Below are positions 31,641 to 40,181 of a DNA stretch of 58,500 nucleotides, one piece after another; position 1 is the first letter of the stretch, and each line of letters opens with the position of its first letter. Location of the stretch: assembly GCA_030377895.1 (NCBI GenBank), contig JAUCGB010000012.1:1-58500 (forward strand), given 5' to 3'. The notes beneath the pieces were generated by a model. That model made no database searches, was not told the DNA's origin, and saw only the letters and a list, made by a program, of their open reading frames with translations. Source of the stretch: Anaerolineales bacterium HSG24. GTDB taxonomy: Bacteria; Chloroflexota; Anaerolineae; 4572-78; J111. A program made the position numbers and the translations under genes.

Positions 31641-34103
31641 CTATTGCTTTATTCCCCATAAACGCACCGTCCCATCACTACTACCAGAAGCAATAATATC
31701 GCCATTAGGTGAAAAAGCCACACTATTTACCTTACTTATATGTCCATTAAGGGTATTTAACAAGTTACCGTCTGATGCTTGCCATAAACGTATGGTATTA
31801 TCATTATTGCCAGAAGCAATAATGCTACCATCAGACGAGAAAACTATACTGTTTACGTTACCTGAGGCTGTATTATTTATTTCACCTTTGGGGTTCTCAA
31901 TAGTAGTTAGCAAATCACCGTTCGAAATTCGCCACAATCGGATTGTGTCATCTTGACCACCTGACGCAAGAATGTTCCCATTAGGTGAAAAAGCTAAAGT
32001 TGAGGCATAATCTGTGTGTTCTTCAAGAGTATGCAAAAGAGAGCCATCACTAACTCGCCAAAGATTAATAATGTCATCAGTGCTACTAGAAGCAATGGTT
32101 TTTCCATCAGGAGAAAAAGCTACACCAAACACATTGTTCGTATGCTTGTCGAAAGTTTTCAAAATAGTACTATCAGTTACCTGCCATAACCTCACGGTAT
32201 CGTCAAAACCGCCTGATGCAAGGATAGCACCATCTGGTGAAAAGGCTAGTGCCGCAACTCCAGCAGTGTGTCCTTGTAATGTATCTAACCAAGTAAGATT
32301 TGATGCTGACAATAATTGTATGTCATCACCGCTATCTAAGGCAATAATCTCCCCATTCGGGGAGAGAACCATATTTTCTACAATCCCATTATGATAAAAT
32401 GAAGTTTGTTTTTTACCATCTGCTATTTGCCACAAACTTACTTGATTTCCTCGACCACCTATAGTAAGGATTTTTCCATCAGGTGAGAAGACAATACTAT
32501 ATACAGAATCCATGTGATGGTCGAGCGTATTTAATAAAGTACCATCCGATACTTGCCATAGTCGCACACTTTCTTCATCACTTGATATGATAGTGTTTCC
32601 ATCAGGTGAAAAAATGACTTTATCAACATAACTTGTATGTCCCTCAAATGAGGTGAAAATTTCTCCGTTTGATACATGTAGTAATTGTATATTTTTATCA
32701 TCATCAAAAGCTATTATTGTTCCATCAGGTGAAAAAGTTGCACTTTTAACTTGTTTGGCGTAGAACGTGTCTATCAATTTTTTACTTGATACTTCCCAAA
32801 TTTCTACTTTACCTTGAACTCTTGTGGCAGAAAGAAGAGTTTTGCCATCTGGAGAGAAAGTTACACTTACATCGTAGACACTGCTATCTAAATGAGTTAT
32901 ATCATCCGAAATATTACCATCTAACACATTCCATAACTTGACTATATTATTTACGCTACCAGATGCCATAGTATTACCATTTGGGGAAAAATCAATACTT
33001 TTAATCTTATAGTCATTCTTTAATGTATTGAGCAAATAACCATCTGAAACTCTCCATAATCGCATTGTATAATCGTCACTACCTGATGCTACAATGGCTC
33101 CATCAGGAGAAAATGTTATATCTCTAATCCATGCCTTGTGTCCTTGTAAACTATTTAATAAATGACCATCAGAAACTTGCCATAAATTTACTGTGTTTTT
33201 TGGTCCAGTTGAGGCAATAATTCTTCCATCAGGAGAAAAAGCTATATTATAAACAACAAAATCAGTTTCAATAAAAAGTATATCCTCAAACTCAAACTCG
33301 GAAATATCATAAATCCAAATACCAATGGCGGATGCCACAGCCAAAACTTTACCATCTGGGGAAAGTGCTATATCTTTTATAAACCCTCTACCAAAACGGT
33401 TTAACTGCACCATTTGGTTTACGTTACCTATGGTTATAGGTTGATTTGTGATTGAGGGTATAGGTGTGTTGGTTGGCTCTTTGACAAGTTCCTCTTTGAT
33501 AGGTTCGGGGGATTCAATAGATTCAGGGGACGAGGCAACTGTATTACAATTGGTATAGGTTGTCTCCATTAGTTCCGGTTGGGCTGATTTAAGATACCAG
33601 TAATCATAAGCTATTTTGTCGGTTTTACCTTCTTTACGACCCAACACATACCCCTTTTCCCAACTTTCTTTCCAAGCAATGTGATAGGTTGGGAACTCAC
33701 CAGAATCTACAGTAAACTCTAAACTACCCCCATCAGTCACACTAATTCCTTTTTGTAACCCATAGGCCATTCCAATGGCAATAGTCAGGTCAGCAGTCAA
33801 GCCAGCGTTAGCCCCACCAGATATACCTCCGCCACCTGTGAAATCAATTGAGACACTTTGCTCTAGGGTTCGTTGTCGCTCCACCGTTTGGGCCACTGTT
33901 CCACGATTGGTACAGTTATTTACCGGAATGGTTTGATACTCTACACGTTCCTCAAAATCACCCGATTTTATAATCTCATCAGCCATGAAACTGACATCTC
34001 CTTGCTTGGGTGGGGCTGGTGCGTCGGGTGTAAGAATACCACAACTAGTTAATAAAAAGAGAATTATACAGTACACTACTACCTGAAATGTTTTGTTTAA
34101 CAT
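31641..34103 (-). CDS. WD40-repeat lipoprotein
   Basis: An 820-residue secreted protein with a lipoprotein signal: hydrophobic helix then LLTSCG, so C21 or so is lipidated. Residues about 40-190 form a separate N-terminal domain with a Gly/Ala/Ser-rich GGGGISGGANAGLTAD segment, similar in style to amphipathic surface domains. A Pro/Glu linker follows. From about 225 to the end there are 14 WD40 units, each with FSPDG or LSPNG and an xLW ending, enough for two seven-bladed propellers. The base composition is AT-richer than neighbouring genes. Function is likely protein binding at the cell surface. An AAGGA site precedes the ATG. Confidence 0.85.
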   Translation of the reverse strand: MLNKTFQVVVYCIILFLLTSCGILTPDAPAPPKQGDVSFMADEIIKSGDFEERVEYQTIPVNNCTNRGTVAQTVERQRTLEQSVSIDFTGGGGISGGANAGLTADLTIAIGMAYGLQKGISVTDGGSLEFTVDSGEFPTYHIAWKESWEKGYVLGRKEGKTDKIAYDYWYLKSAQPELMETTYTNCNTVASSPESIESPEPIKEELVKEPTNTPIPSITNQPITIGNVNQMVQLNRFGRGFIKDIALSPDGKVLAVASAIGIWIYDISEFEFEDILFIETDFVVYNIAFSPDGRIIASTGPKNTVNLWQVSDGHLLNSLQGHKAWIRDITFSPDGAIVASGSDDYTMRLWRVSDGYLLNTLKNDYKIKSIDFSPNGNTMASGSVNNIVKLWNVLDGNISDDITHLDSSVYDVSVTFSPDGKTLLSATRVQGKVEIWEVSSKKLIDTFYAKQVKSATFSPDGTIIAFDDDKNIQLLHVSNGEIFTSFEGHTSYVDKVIFSPDGNTIISSDEESVRLWQVSDGTLLNTLDHHMDSVYSIVFSPDGKILTIGGRGNQVSLWQIADGKKQTSFYHNGIVENMVLSPNGEIIALDSGDDIQLLSASNLTWLDTLQGHTAGVAALAFSPDGAILASGGFDDTVRLWQVTDSTILKTFDKHTNNVFGVAFSPDGKTIASSSTDDIINLWRVSDGSLLHTLEEHTDYASTLAFSPNGNILASGGQDDTIRLWRISNGDLLTTIENPKGEINNTASGNVNSIVFSSDGSIIASGNNDNTIRLWQASDGNLLNTLNGHISKVNSVAFSPNGDIIASGSSDGTVRLWGIKQ

Positions 34104-34189
34104 TAGAAATATCCTTAACCAAGCAAAGCTAACTTTGAATTAGCGGTGTAATCTATAAAACGGGGTACGCAATACGCAACACCATTATC

Positions 34190-35947
34190 TTAATTAATAG
34201 CAGGTAAATAGGTCCCAGATTTTGAATACACCCGCTTTCCTTCAAAAAAGGTCATCTCGATCCCTACATCGGGAATCTCTTCTGTATCAATCTCAAATAG
34301 ATTTTCACTTAGCACAACAATGTCCGCTTTTTTGCCTACTTCGATAGAACCAACTTCATCGTCAAGGAAATTACCATAAGCACCATTAATCGTTGCCGCT
34401 TTTAACATCTGTTCAAGGCTGACACACTCGCTTGCAGGCGGAAGTTGCTCGCCACCTAAACTCGATCTTGTGATACCACTGTATATAGCAGACATAACAT
34501 CCGGTTCTGAAGTCGGGAGGTCGCTGGCAACCGTTACATTTATACCAGCATCAAACATACTTTTCTGAGGATATGTATTATTAGCTCGATTCTCTCCCAG
34601 ATAAGGCAGATACACACTTTCGTAATCCTCATTGACAACCATCCAAGTTTGACTCATATGCGCTGAAACCCCGGACTCACCCATCCTCACGACATCTTCT
34701 GGTCTTATCATTTGAATATGCGCCATAGAGTGTCTTGAGTCCCTTTTGCCGTTCGTCTTCTGAATTTGTTCAAGGATGTCCATAGTAGTTTTTGCCGCGC
34801 CATCACCGATAACATGAACGTGAATTTGTTGCCCCGCCTTATCTATCATGGCAAACGCTTTGACCATATCCTCATCATCCCAATTTTTAATGCCGTAAAA
34901 ATCAGGTCGGTGTGTGTATGGCTCAAGTAGTAAAGCGGTTTCCTCTTCTAATATATTATCAGTCAAAAACTTAAAGGAGTGCACTTGGAAATGTGGATGG
35001 TTGAATTTTTCCGACAGTTCAATTCCATATTCAATCTCCTCAATATAGTTTGCATTTGGATCTACAAACCATGAACCTCTGACACGGACGGTTAGCTTTC
35101 CCTCTTTAGCCAGTTCATCATAAGCCTGATAAAAATTTGGGTCAAACTCCGTCCATGCATCGTGCATTGTGGTAATACCTATTCGATTCATCCATTTCTG
35201 AACCCAAAGTAGCGATGTCTTATAATCGTCTTTTGATGCTTGTGGGAAAAGGCCCCAGGCAAGTTGCATGGCAGAATCTTCCTGTAACAAACCTGACGGC
35301 TCACCTGTCACGGGGTCTCTGGCTATCACGCCACCTTTTGGGTCGGGAGTATCCTTTGTAATACCAATCATCTCCAGTGCTTTAGAGTTCACCCACATAG
35401 AGTGAATATCACTGGATACAATACCGATTGGTCGCGTAGAATCTATTGCATCAAGCAACTCTTTTCTCGGTCCTACGGCATCAAAGAGTGTTCGACTAAA
35501 TCCCGCGCCCATGATCCCTTTTTTATCAGGGTTAGCCTCCGCAAATTCTTTGATTGCTACGACATATTCTTCAGGGGTACTTAGTTCATGTAATGCAACT
35601 TTAAACATACGGTCGTAGGCTGTAGACAGTGGGTGCAGATGGCTTTCTACAAAGGAAGGCATCGCAAATTTTCCCTCAAGATCAATAACTTCTGTATTCT
35701 CGCCTATATAAGAATCGACATCTTTCATTGAGCCAACATGTACAATTATGCCATCTTTAATTGCAACGGCTTCGGCCCAACTATTCTCTTCATCAACTAT
35801 GTAGAATTGACCATTTACAAGAGCGGTATCAGCGGTATCCACTGCTTTTTCACTGCTCCCAACTGCATTTGTTCCCATAGCACATCCGGTAACAACAAAT
35901 ATTGCCGGTAATAACACCAACCATAACAAACTGTAATTCTTATTCAT
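34190..35947 (-). CDS. YtcJ-like amidohydrolase, lipoprotein
   Basis: A 585-residue metal-dependent hydrolase of the amidohydrolase 3 group. The N-terminus is a lipoprotein signal (LLWLVLLPAIFVVTGC). The catalytic barrel shows FVESHLHPLS (HxH), a metal-binding lysine region near HSFKFLTDN, IHVHVIGDGA, HSMAHIQM and ASDLPTSEPD. The C-terminal beta part ends with GSIEVGKKADIVVLSENLFEI. The start at 35947 has GGAG upstream; an upstream in-frame ATG at 35974 would spoil the signal peptide. The substrate is unknown; the family hydrolyses N-substituted amides. Surface anchoring is consistent with nutrient breakdown. Confidence 0.8.
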   Translation of the reverse strand: MNKNYSLLWLVLLPAIFVVTGCAMGTNAVGSSEKAVDTADTALVNGQFYIVDEENSWAEAVAIKDGIIVHVGSMKDVDSYIGENTEVIDLEGKFAMPSFVESHLHPLSTAYDRMFKVALHELSTPEEYVVAIKEFAEANPDKKGIMGAGFSRTLFDAVGPRKELLDAIDSTRPIGIVSSDIHSMWVNSKALEMIGITKDTPDPKGGVIARDPVTGEPSGLLQEDSAMQLAWGLFPQASKDDYKTSLLWVQKWMNRIGITTMHDAWTEFDPNFYQAYDELAKEGKLTVRVRGSWFVDPNANYIEEIEYGIELSEKFNHPHFQVHSFKFLTDNILEEETALLLEPYTHRPDFYGIKNWDDEDMVKAFAMIDKAGQQIHVHVIGDGAAKTTMDILEQIQKTNGKRDSRHSMAHIQMIRPEDVVRMGESGVSAHMSQTWMVVNEDYESVYLPYLGENRANNTYPQKSMFDAGINVTVASDLPTSEPDVMSAIYSGITRSSLGGEQLPPASECVSLEQMLKAATINGAYGNFLDDEVGSIEVGKKADIVVLSENLFEIDTEEIPDVGIEMTFFEGKRVYSKSGTYLPAIN

Positions 35948-36012
35948 AGTATTTCTCCACCCAACCAAGTTCAAAGATCAGAAAACATGTCGTTAATTTT
36001 AGGATTGGGAAT

Positions 36013-36250
36013 TAACTTGTACATGTTGAGGAGTTAGCACTTGTGGTGCGGCTTTATCCGGCACGACACGTGCCTAACTCCTCCTCATGTAAACGTGCAA
36101 GTTATTAAAACCCGTTTTTTAGGAATAAATCCTAAAGAAGTTGTGCATGTTGACGATGTTCGTAGTGCCCAATTCATTGGGCATGAACCCAATGAATTGG
36201 GCACTACGAACTTGGCTGACTTCTAACGGAGCGCCGAAATGTACAAGTTA
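36013..36250. mobile_element. 238-bp MITE-like element with a 24-bp perfect hairpin
   Basis: Ends are perfect inverse 12-mers, TAACTTGTACAT at 36013-36024 and ATGTACAAGTTA at 36239-36250. Inside is a large imperfect palindrome (GAGGAGTTAG against CTAACTCCTC) and, at 36158-36211, a perfect 24-bp stem with loop CATGAA. No protein of note is encoded. It fills the gap between the amidohydrolase and the next gene. No clear target duplication was found. Confidence 0.65.
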
Positions 36251-36265
36251 TTTATTTAGCGTTCA

Positions 36266-36559
36266 TTATTTTTCAAAAAATAGTTCATACAGAGCTGAAG
36301 TTTCTTCTTTTTCAAGCAAAAAAGTATCATCTTCTGGATAGTACTTGGCTTTTTCGGGATGTTCTCCAGCAAACTTTTTTACTGATTCCATCGAATCCCA
36401 TCGGGTAACCAACAAGAAATGCACCACGTCCCCTTCAACTCGTCGTAGGAAATAGAGCTTCTTTAATCCGTCTATGGAGCCATAATCAGGAGCTGCTCGC
36501 TCTTTCATAAATTCGGCTTTAGATATGCTTGTTCTTCCATGCCAAAGTCTGATAATCAT
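36266..36559 (-). CDS. ABM/dimeric alpha-beta barrel family protein
   Basis: A 97-residue protein resembling antibiotic-biosynthesis monooxygenase (ABM) fold proteins. It has the first strand MIIRLWHGRT, a helix with the family-like ERAAPDYGSIDGLKKLYFLRR, a strand VVHFLLVTRWDS followed by MESVKKFAGEHPEKA, and a final YELFF strand. Such proteins act as small oxygenases, isomerases or ligand binders; the catalytic residues are not diagnostic. GGGAGG stands right before ATG 36559, so this start is preferred over a longer open frame that overlaps the upstream gene. It is the last gene of a minus-strand group of three. Confidence 0.65.
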   Translation of the reverse strand: MIIRLWHGRTSISKAEFMKERAAPDYGSIDGLKKLYFLRRVEGDVVHFLLVTRWDSMESVKKFAGEHPEKAKYYPEDDTFLLEKEETSALYELFFEK

Positions 36560-36623
36560 TCTTAACCTCCCTTCTCGTTTTTTTTTACTGTCATTATATG
36601 CTACTTCTTGTGCTTGACGATAT

Positions 36624-36839
36624 TCAAATGCGGCCATATCCTAACCATGATGGTAAACTAGTTTCACACCAATGTCGATAATCTGCCATTCGTTCAAACG
36701 AGCGATAAGAAGCATCATCTAATACCGGCTTATATGTTCGTATGAAAGAATACCGAATCCGAATAGCGAGCGAACGACGCATTGATGCGGCAAACTCTTT
36801 TTCCCATAATTTTTTTTCGTGCTCAAGTACGCGCATCAT
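36624..36839 (-). CDS. Small conserved-type protein with YSFIRTYKPVLD motif
   Basis: A 71-residue basic protein: a charged helix (HEKKLWEKEFAASMRRSLAIRIRY) then SFIRTYKPVLDDASYRSFERMADYRHWCETSLPSWLGYGRI. I recall short proteins of this kind as unnamed genes near nucleotidyltransferases in filamentous bacteria, but cannot assign a function. The start codon overlaps the stop of the upstream gene in an ATGA, so it is translated with it. A nucleotidyltransferase gene pair is found 0.5 kb upstream. Confidence 0.5.
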   Translation of the reverse strand: MMRVLEHEKKLWEKEFAASMRRSLAIRIRYSFIRTYKPVLDDASYRSFERMADYRHWCETSLPSWLGYGRI

Positions 36840-37210
36840 TTTTTTGCTTTCTTTTTGTAATACGACATTAGCTTTGATACCATTGCATTAACATTGCAAT
36901 TCTCATTATCTGCTAACTCATTAAGCTTCTTATAATTGGCGTTTGAAATTTCTTTATCCAACGCTTTTATATTTCCATCATTCCAGTGCAAAACGTTCCT
37001 TCCATCAAGAATAAATTTGTCAGGATGAAACTTTGCCGCTTTCTTTTTTGTTTCATTCCAAGCAGCATTAATATCTCGGGTTGTTGACATTTGACCAATC
37101 ATACCTAGTCGTAATGTTACCTTATTTTTTAGGCCTTTTGTTCCAGAAGGAAATTCTAAAAGAATATCTAACATCATCTTTGAAAGCCTACCTTTAGATA
37201 ATAGAGCCAT
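36836..37210 (-). CDS. Unknown protein with possible RHH C-terminus
   Basis: A 124-residue basic protein. The N-terminus is basic and amphipathic, and the middle has a WNETKKKAAKFHPDKFILDG segment. The last 40 residues (ALDKEISNANYKKLNELADN then NVNAMVSKLMSYYKKKAKK) follow the strand-helix-helix pattern of ribbon-helix-helix DNA-binding domains. With the ATGA overlap to the following small gene, the layout recalls a regulator or antitoxin and its partner, but neither product matches a toxin I know. The gene is AT-rich, like the rest of this island. Confidence 0.4.
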   Translation of the reverse strand: MALLSKGRLSKMMLDILLEFPSGTKGLKNKVTLRLGMIGQMSTTRDINAAWNETKKKAAKFHPDKFILDGRNVLHWNDGNIKALDKEISNANYKKLNELADNENCNVNAMVSKLMSYYKKKAKK

Positions 37211-37366
37211 AGATTAATCTTCCTTATTCACTGGTCACTGGTTGACCCCACTCACGAAACTCCGCTGACCAACCGAGCTTCGTGGTGTTCAATCCAGTGT
37301 AATGTTTGGTTAGCTGGATTTGACCATGATGTTTGTTTGCAGAAATACTTTAACAAAACCTAAAAT

Positions 37367-37969
37367 TCAGTTAGTTGTAGCATCTTTCAATATTTTCTCT
37401 AACAACCCGCTTACCCCTCGTTGTTGAGCCGTTTGTTTTAAATAAGCATAATCAAGTTGGTCGCTTTGAACTTGAATGACACCTAAAACGTCATTCCATT
37501 GGCGTTCTGAACTGCTACCACTCATCTGATACCAATATAATTTATGAATGATAACATCTTCAGCAGTGGCTAAATACAACTGGTCTTGAGGGTTATCAGA
37601 AACTTGGTATTGTTCTCGCCGTATCATCTCTTGTTGGGACGCTTGGTCAGGTTTTAAAACAAAAATATCCACCTTGAACACCGTAGCAAGATGGATAACA
37701 TTAAACGAACTACGATTTCTGATGGCTTCTCGAATCATATCAGCATCAATATAAAATTCGGTTTTCAAGGCTGAAACAAGTGATACCACTTGATTGGGTT
37801 TGATGTCAGCAACAATATCGACATCTTGGGTAGCTCTAGGTATGCCATGCAACGAACTTGCCAAAGAACCGCCGACCAGATATGAAATACTAAGCCCTTC
37901 AAATATTTGGGCAATTCGTTGAGTAACTTCGATTGGTTCACCTAAATTCATATCAATATCCTTTTTCAT
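37367..37969 (-). CDS. Nucleotidyltransferase (AbiEii/MNT-like)
   Basis: A 200-residue nucleotidyltransferase-fold protein. The signature GGSLASSLHGIPRATQDVDIV runs from about 33 to 53: the GGS turn, then the two acidic residues D50 and D52 that bind metal. A third acidic residue may be in FKVDIFVLK near 103. The C-terminal part is helical with TAEDVIIHKLYWYQM. Proteins of this type occur as stand-alone nucleotidyltransferases and as toxins or antitoxins of two-gene systems (AbiE, MNT-HEPN). It starts inside the 3' end of an 83-residue gene (17-bp overlap), making a coupled pair. Confidence 0.7.
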   Translation of the reverse strand: MKKDIDMNLGEPIEVTQRIAQIFEGLSISYLVGGSLASSLHGIPRATQDVDIVADIKPNQVVSLVSALKTEFYIDADMIREAIRNRSSFNVIHLATVFKVDIFVLKPDQASQQEMIRREQYQVSDNPQDQLYLATAEDVIIHKLYWYQMSGSSSERQWNDVLGVIQVQSDQLDYAYLKQTAQQRGVSGLLEKILKDATTN

Positions 37970-38204
37970 GGGGATTCCATTGAAAAACTCGAATCATTAT
38001 TTCTGGCTCTAACCACAATGATGCCAAACGAAGTTGTTGCTCTCTTTCTGATATTTGACCATATCGTTTTATGATTCGTGCTAAAGCTAACTGTTGAATA
38101 GCTTTAGTGAGTTCGCTAACTCGTTTAAGTTTTTCTTGAGGAGGCATCCTGCGATACCCCTCAATAATTAGTTTTTGAATATGGGGATGAGTATCTTCAA
38201 CCAT
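37953..38204 (-). CDS. Small partner of the nucleotidyltransferase
   Basis: An 83-residue mainly helical protein: HIQKLIIEGYRRMPPQEKLKRVSELTKAIQQLALARIIKRY, then EREQQLRLASLWL. It has no known motif. AGGAG precedes the ATG and its end overlaps the nucleotidyltransferase start. The arrangement (short helical protein first, nucleotidyltransferase second) suits a toxin-antitoxin-like or regulatory pair. I cannot name the family. Confidence 0.5.
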   Translation of the reverse strand: MVEDTHPHIQKLIIEGYRRMPPQEKLKRVSELTKAIQQLALARIIKRYGQISEREQQLRLASLWLEPEIMIRVFQWNPHEKGY

Positions 38205-38315
38205 CTCGTTCTCCTGTCCTTTTTAATACAAAACTACTCCCTCATTATACCAGAAGCGGTGGCCTTGAGATAAACAGATTTCATTGAGAAAAGCTAGTCG
38301 AATAGGAAGGAGGTG

Positions 38316-38498
38316 TTAGTCAAATAAAAACATAACCTTCCATTTATCAAATGGTTTATCCAAATAAGTATCCGAAAACTGACGTTGAATATCTTGCACT
38401 TCGTGGTACGTATATCTCATAATATCATAAACAGTTTTATTTGGAACAACCACAGTTATATCATCTGGAGGGCTATAAACATAAGGCGAAACAGATAA
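38316..38498 (-). pseudogene. Detached C-terminal fragment of an AbiGi-like gene
   Basis: An open minus-strand frame without start ends TAA at 38316-38318. Its reading SPPDDITVVVPNK is what follows the conserved WRI box in AbiGi-type proteins, and the tail closes with WKVMFLF. It is out of phase with the upstream gene and separated from it by an element of about 103 bp. Confidence 0.55.
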
Positions 38499-38601
38499 CG
38501 TGGGAATAAATCCCCACGCTAAAAGCTGAAGACCGCTAAAAGCGGCCTATTTAGCTGGCTTTAGCCTGCTTTGGCTATCAGCATCGGGATTTATTCCGAT
38601 G
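38499..38601. repeat. Hairpin element interrupting the AbiGi-like gene
   Basis: Each end is its own hairpin: CGTGGG with CCCACG around AATAAATC at the left and CATCGG with CCGATG around GATTTATT at the right, so the ends share GGGAATAAATCC in inverse. The interior has GCTAAAAGC and GGCTTTAGCC blocks. Non-coding. Only one copy was seen in this window. Confidence 0.55.
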
Positions 38602-38620
38602 TGTTTTGTCGCACTTAAGT

Positions 38621-39070
38621 TCACTTAAGTTGGTAGCCATCTGGAGAGAAAGATAGTTCATCACATCTGATACGCCATTCTCGCTCCCAAGTAAAATCTA
38701 CTGGGTTATCTCCCAAGTCGAACCTAACATGTCGCCATTTTAATGAGTCTGGTAAAAGCTCAAACTCGCTGTCTGGTTGGTAAATTACAGGGCGACCACC
38801 TTCATTAAAGAGCCATTCTTTACTAACCCTTATCCCAAAAGGGGAATATTTATTCTGGAACTTGCGATTGATTGACTCTTTTATAGCCTCTATGGGGGCC
38901 TCTGAAAAACAGATACAACGATAATCACCTTTAATGTAGCCGGTTCCACCAATAAGGCATTCATTGTACAGGATTTTTAGAAGTATGTGAAACCCATCTA
39001 TAGTTTCGTTACCTATAGAAACAGGTTTTGTGAAATGAATTAGGTAGTTTGTTAAATCTGTTCTGGACAT
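38621..39070 (-). pseudogene. AbiGi-like abortive infection protein, 3'-truncated
   Basis: A 149-residue open frame starting MSRTDLTNYLIHFTK. It continues with GFHILLKILYNECLIGGTGYIKGDYRCICFSEAPIEAI, the pattern of AbiGi-type proteins (two-gene abortive infection AbiG), and reaches DFTWEREWRIRCDELSFSPD, after which it stops within a few codons. The expected VVVP-containing tail is found beyond an inserted element at 38316-38498. No AbiGii partner is adjacent. The truncated product might still fold in part. The Uma2 gene is upstream on the same strand. I infer a decayed phage-defence gene. Confidence 0.6.
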
Positions 39071-39105
39071 AGTGATAGTGAGTTATAAATGATGAATATG
39101 GTAAA

Positions 39106-39978
39106 TTATGAGTTGTGAATTGCCAAACTCTCAACATGAGTAACAGAAAGCCCAGTTAGACGGCTTACCATCGCCGTAGACAAGCCTTCATCAAGCATAT
39201 TTAGTACGGTTTGGTGTAGCTGTTTCTCGACATCCAAACGAGCCTCTTTTTCCTCTTTGTTGTTCAACAATCGCTCGCCCGTAGCCTGATTAATCAGTTC
39301 CACATTCCGCTTATCTGCACCAACTAAGCCAACTAACAGCCCTGTTGTCTGGCTCAACAGTTGACCTTGGCTATTCGGTTTAATCCGTTGATAACGCTCT
39401 CTTTGCAACCGATAGCCAATTAACTCATACGGTTTGCTCTGATTCTTAGCATGTGGGTTGATGATGATATACTCAGCCACGCCAGTTTGTTGATATATTT
39501 TCACCTTTTTGGTATCGTCGCCCTTATAACTCGGTGACATAATTTCAATGATTAAACAAGGTCGGGTGCCATGCTCCTGACAATCAAAGCTACTTTTGAC
39601 AATTTTCCGCTTCACATTCGGAATGACTGATATATCAGGAAATGGTTCTTCTAAACCGGAAATCCGCCACAGCATTTTGGTGTCACCAAGTACAACAATG
39701 TCAGGATGATTATCAAAATGGCTGACCAATTTGTTATACAACTCGTTTGCTAATTCAAAATGTTTTGGGCCTTGAGGCATCTGGTCTCCTTCTCGCGGGT
39801 CAAAAAAATCATCGGGTGTGAGCGGAACGTCCCGATACCCGATTTTGCCTTGAGGGCCACGCTCTTCAATGCGTCGCCAACCATGAGGAAACTCGTCTCT
39901 TTCTTCATAGTTATCCAGAAATGACGGAGAACGCATATAAGGAATATCTTTGGACAATGGTTTGGTTAATACAGTCAT
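39106..39978 (-). CDS. Uma2-family (DUF820) endonuclease-fold protein
   Basis: A 290-residue protein of the Uma2 family, abundant in cyanobacteria and Chloroflexota. The PD-(D/E)XK core is seen as PFPDISVIPN near 130-138 and CLIIEIMSPSYKGDDTKKVKIYQQTGVAEYIIINP near 155-190. The C-terminal 60 residues are a helical, charged segment ending with a Rpn-type LDEGLSTAMVSRLTGLSVTHVESL, which looks like a helix-turn-helix. The role is unknown; proposed functions range from transposon-linked nuclease to DNA repair. GGGGG precedes the ATG. A family A element lies just upstream. Confidence 0.7.
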   Translation of the reverse strand: MTVLTKPLSKDIPYMRSPSFLDNYEERDEFPHGWRRIEERGPQGKIGYRDVPLTPDDFFDPREGDQMPQGPKHFELANELYNKLVSHFDNHPDIVVLGDTKMLWRISGLEEPFPDISVIPNVKRKIVKSSFDCQEHGTRPCLIIEIMSPSYKGDDTKKVKIYQQTGVAEYIIINPHAKNQSKPYELIGYRLQRERYQRIKPNSQGQLLSQTTGLLVGLVGADKRNVELINQATGERLLNNKEEKEARLDVEKQLHQTVLNMLDEGLSTAMVSRLTGLSVTHVESLAIHNS

Positions 39979-40012
39979 GATGACCCCCTCTTACTTTCAA
40001 ATAATGGGATAT

Positions 40013-40108
40013 GGTAGTGGTGCAGATGTAGTGATCCGGAGTGCAAGGCTGCATGCAAAGCAAGCTTTGCACTCCGGATTTCCCCATCACTACTTGTGCA
40101 GGACTACC
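40013..40108. repeat. Family A element with both complete arms
   Basis: GGTAGTGGTGCAGATGTAGT at the left and ACTACTTGTGCAGGACTACC at the right are the outer inverted arms. Inner blocks are ATCCGGAGTGC and GCACTCCGGAT, then the GCAAAGC core. This copy best shows the whole architecture. Flanks give no clear target duplication. Confidence 0.8.
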
Positions 40109-40181
40109 TGTGATATTATAGTTTCCACCACAGGCTCGAAAAATCTGGTTGATCCGTACATGGTTTCGTTTTGTAACCTAT

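Larger units (their letters stand above)
38205..38620. other. Gap holding a gene fragment and an inserted element
   Basis: The left part (38316-38498) encodes on the minus strand a 60-residue tail that fits the missing end of the AbiGi-like gene. The right part (38499-38601) is a hairpin element. The remaining 110 bases at the left show nothing. Confidence 0.6.

Noticed and set aside
36041..36341. Two short plus-strand frames over the 238-bp element
   Set aside because: Both are contained in the palindromic MITE-like element or run into the next gene antisense.
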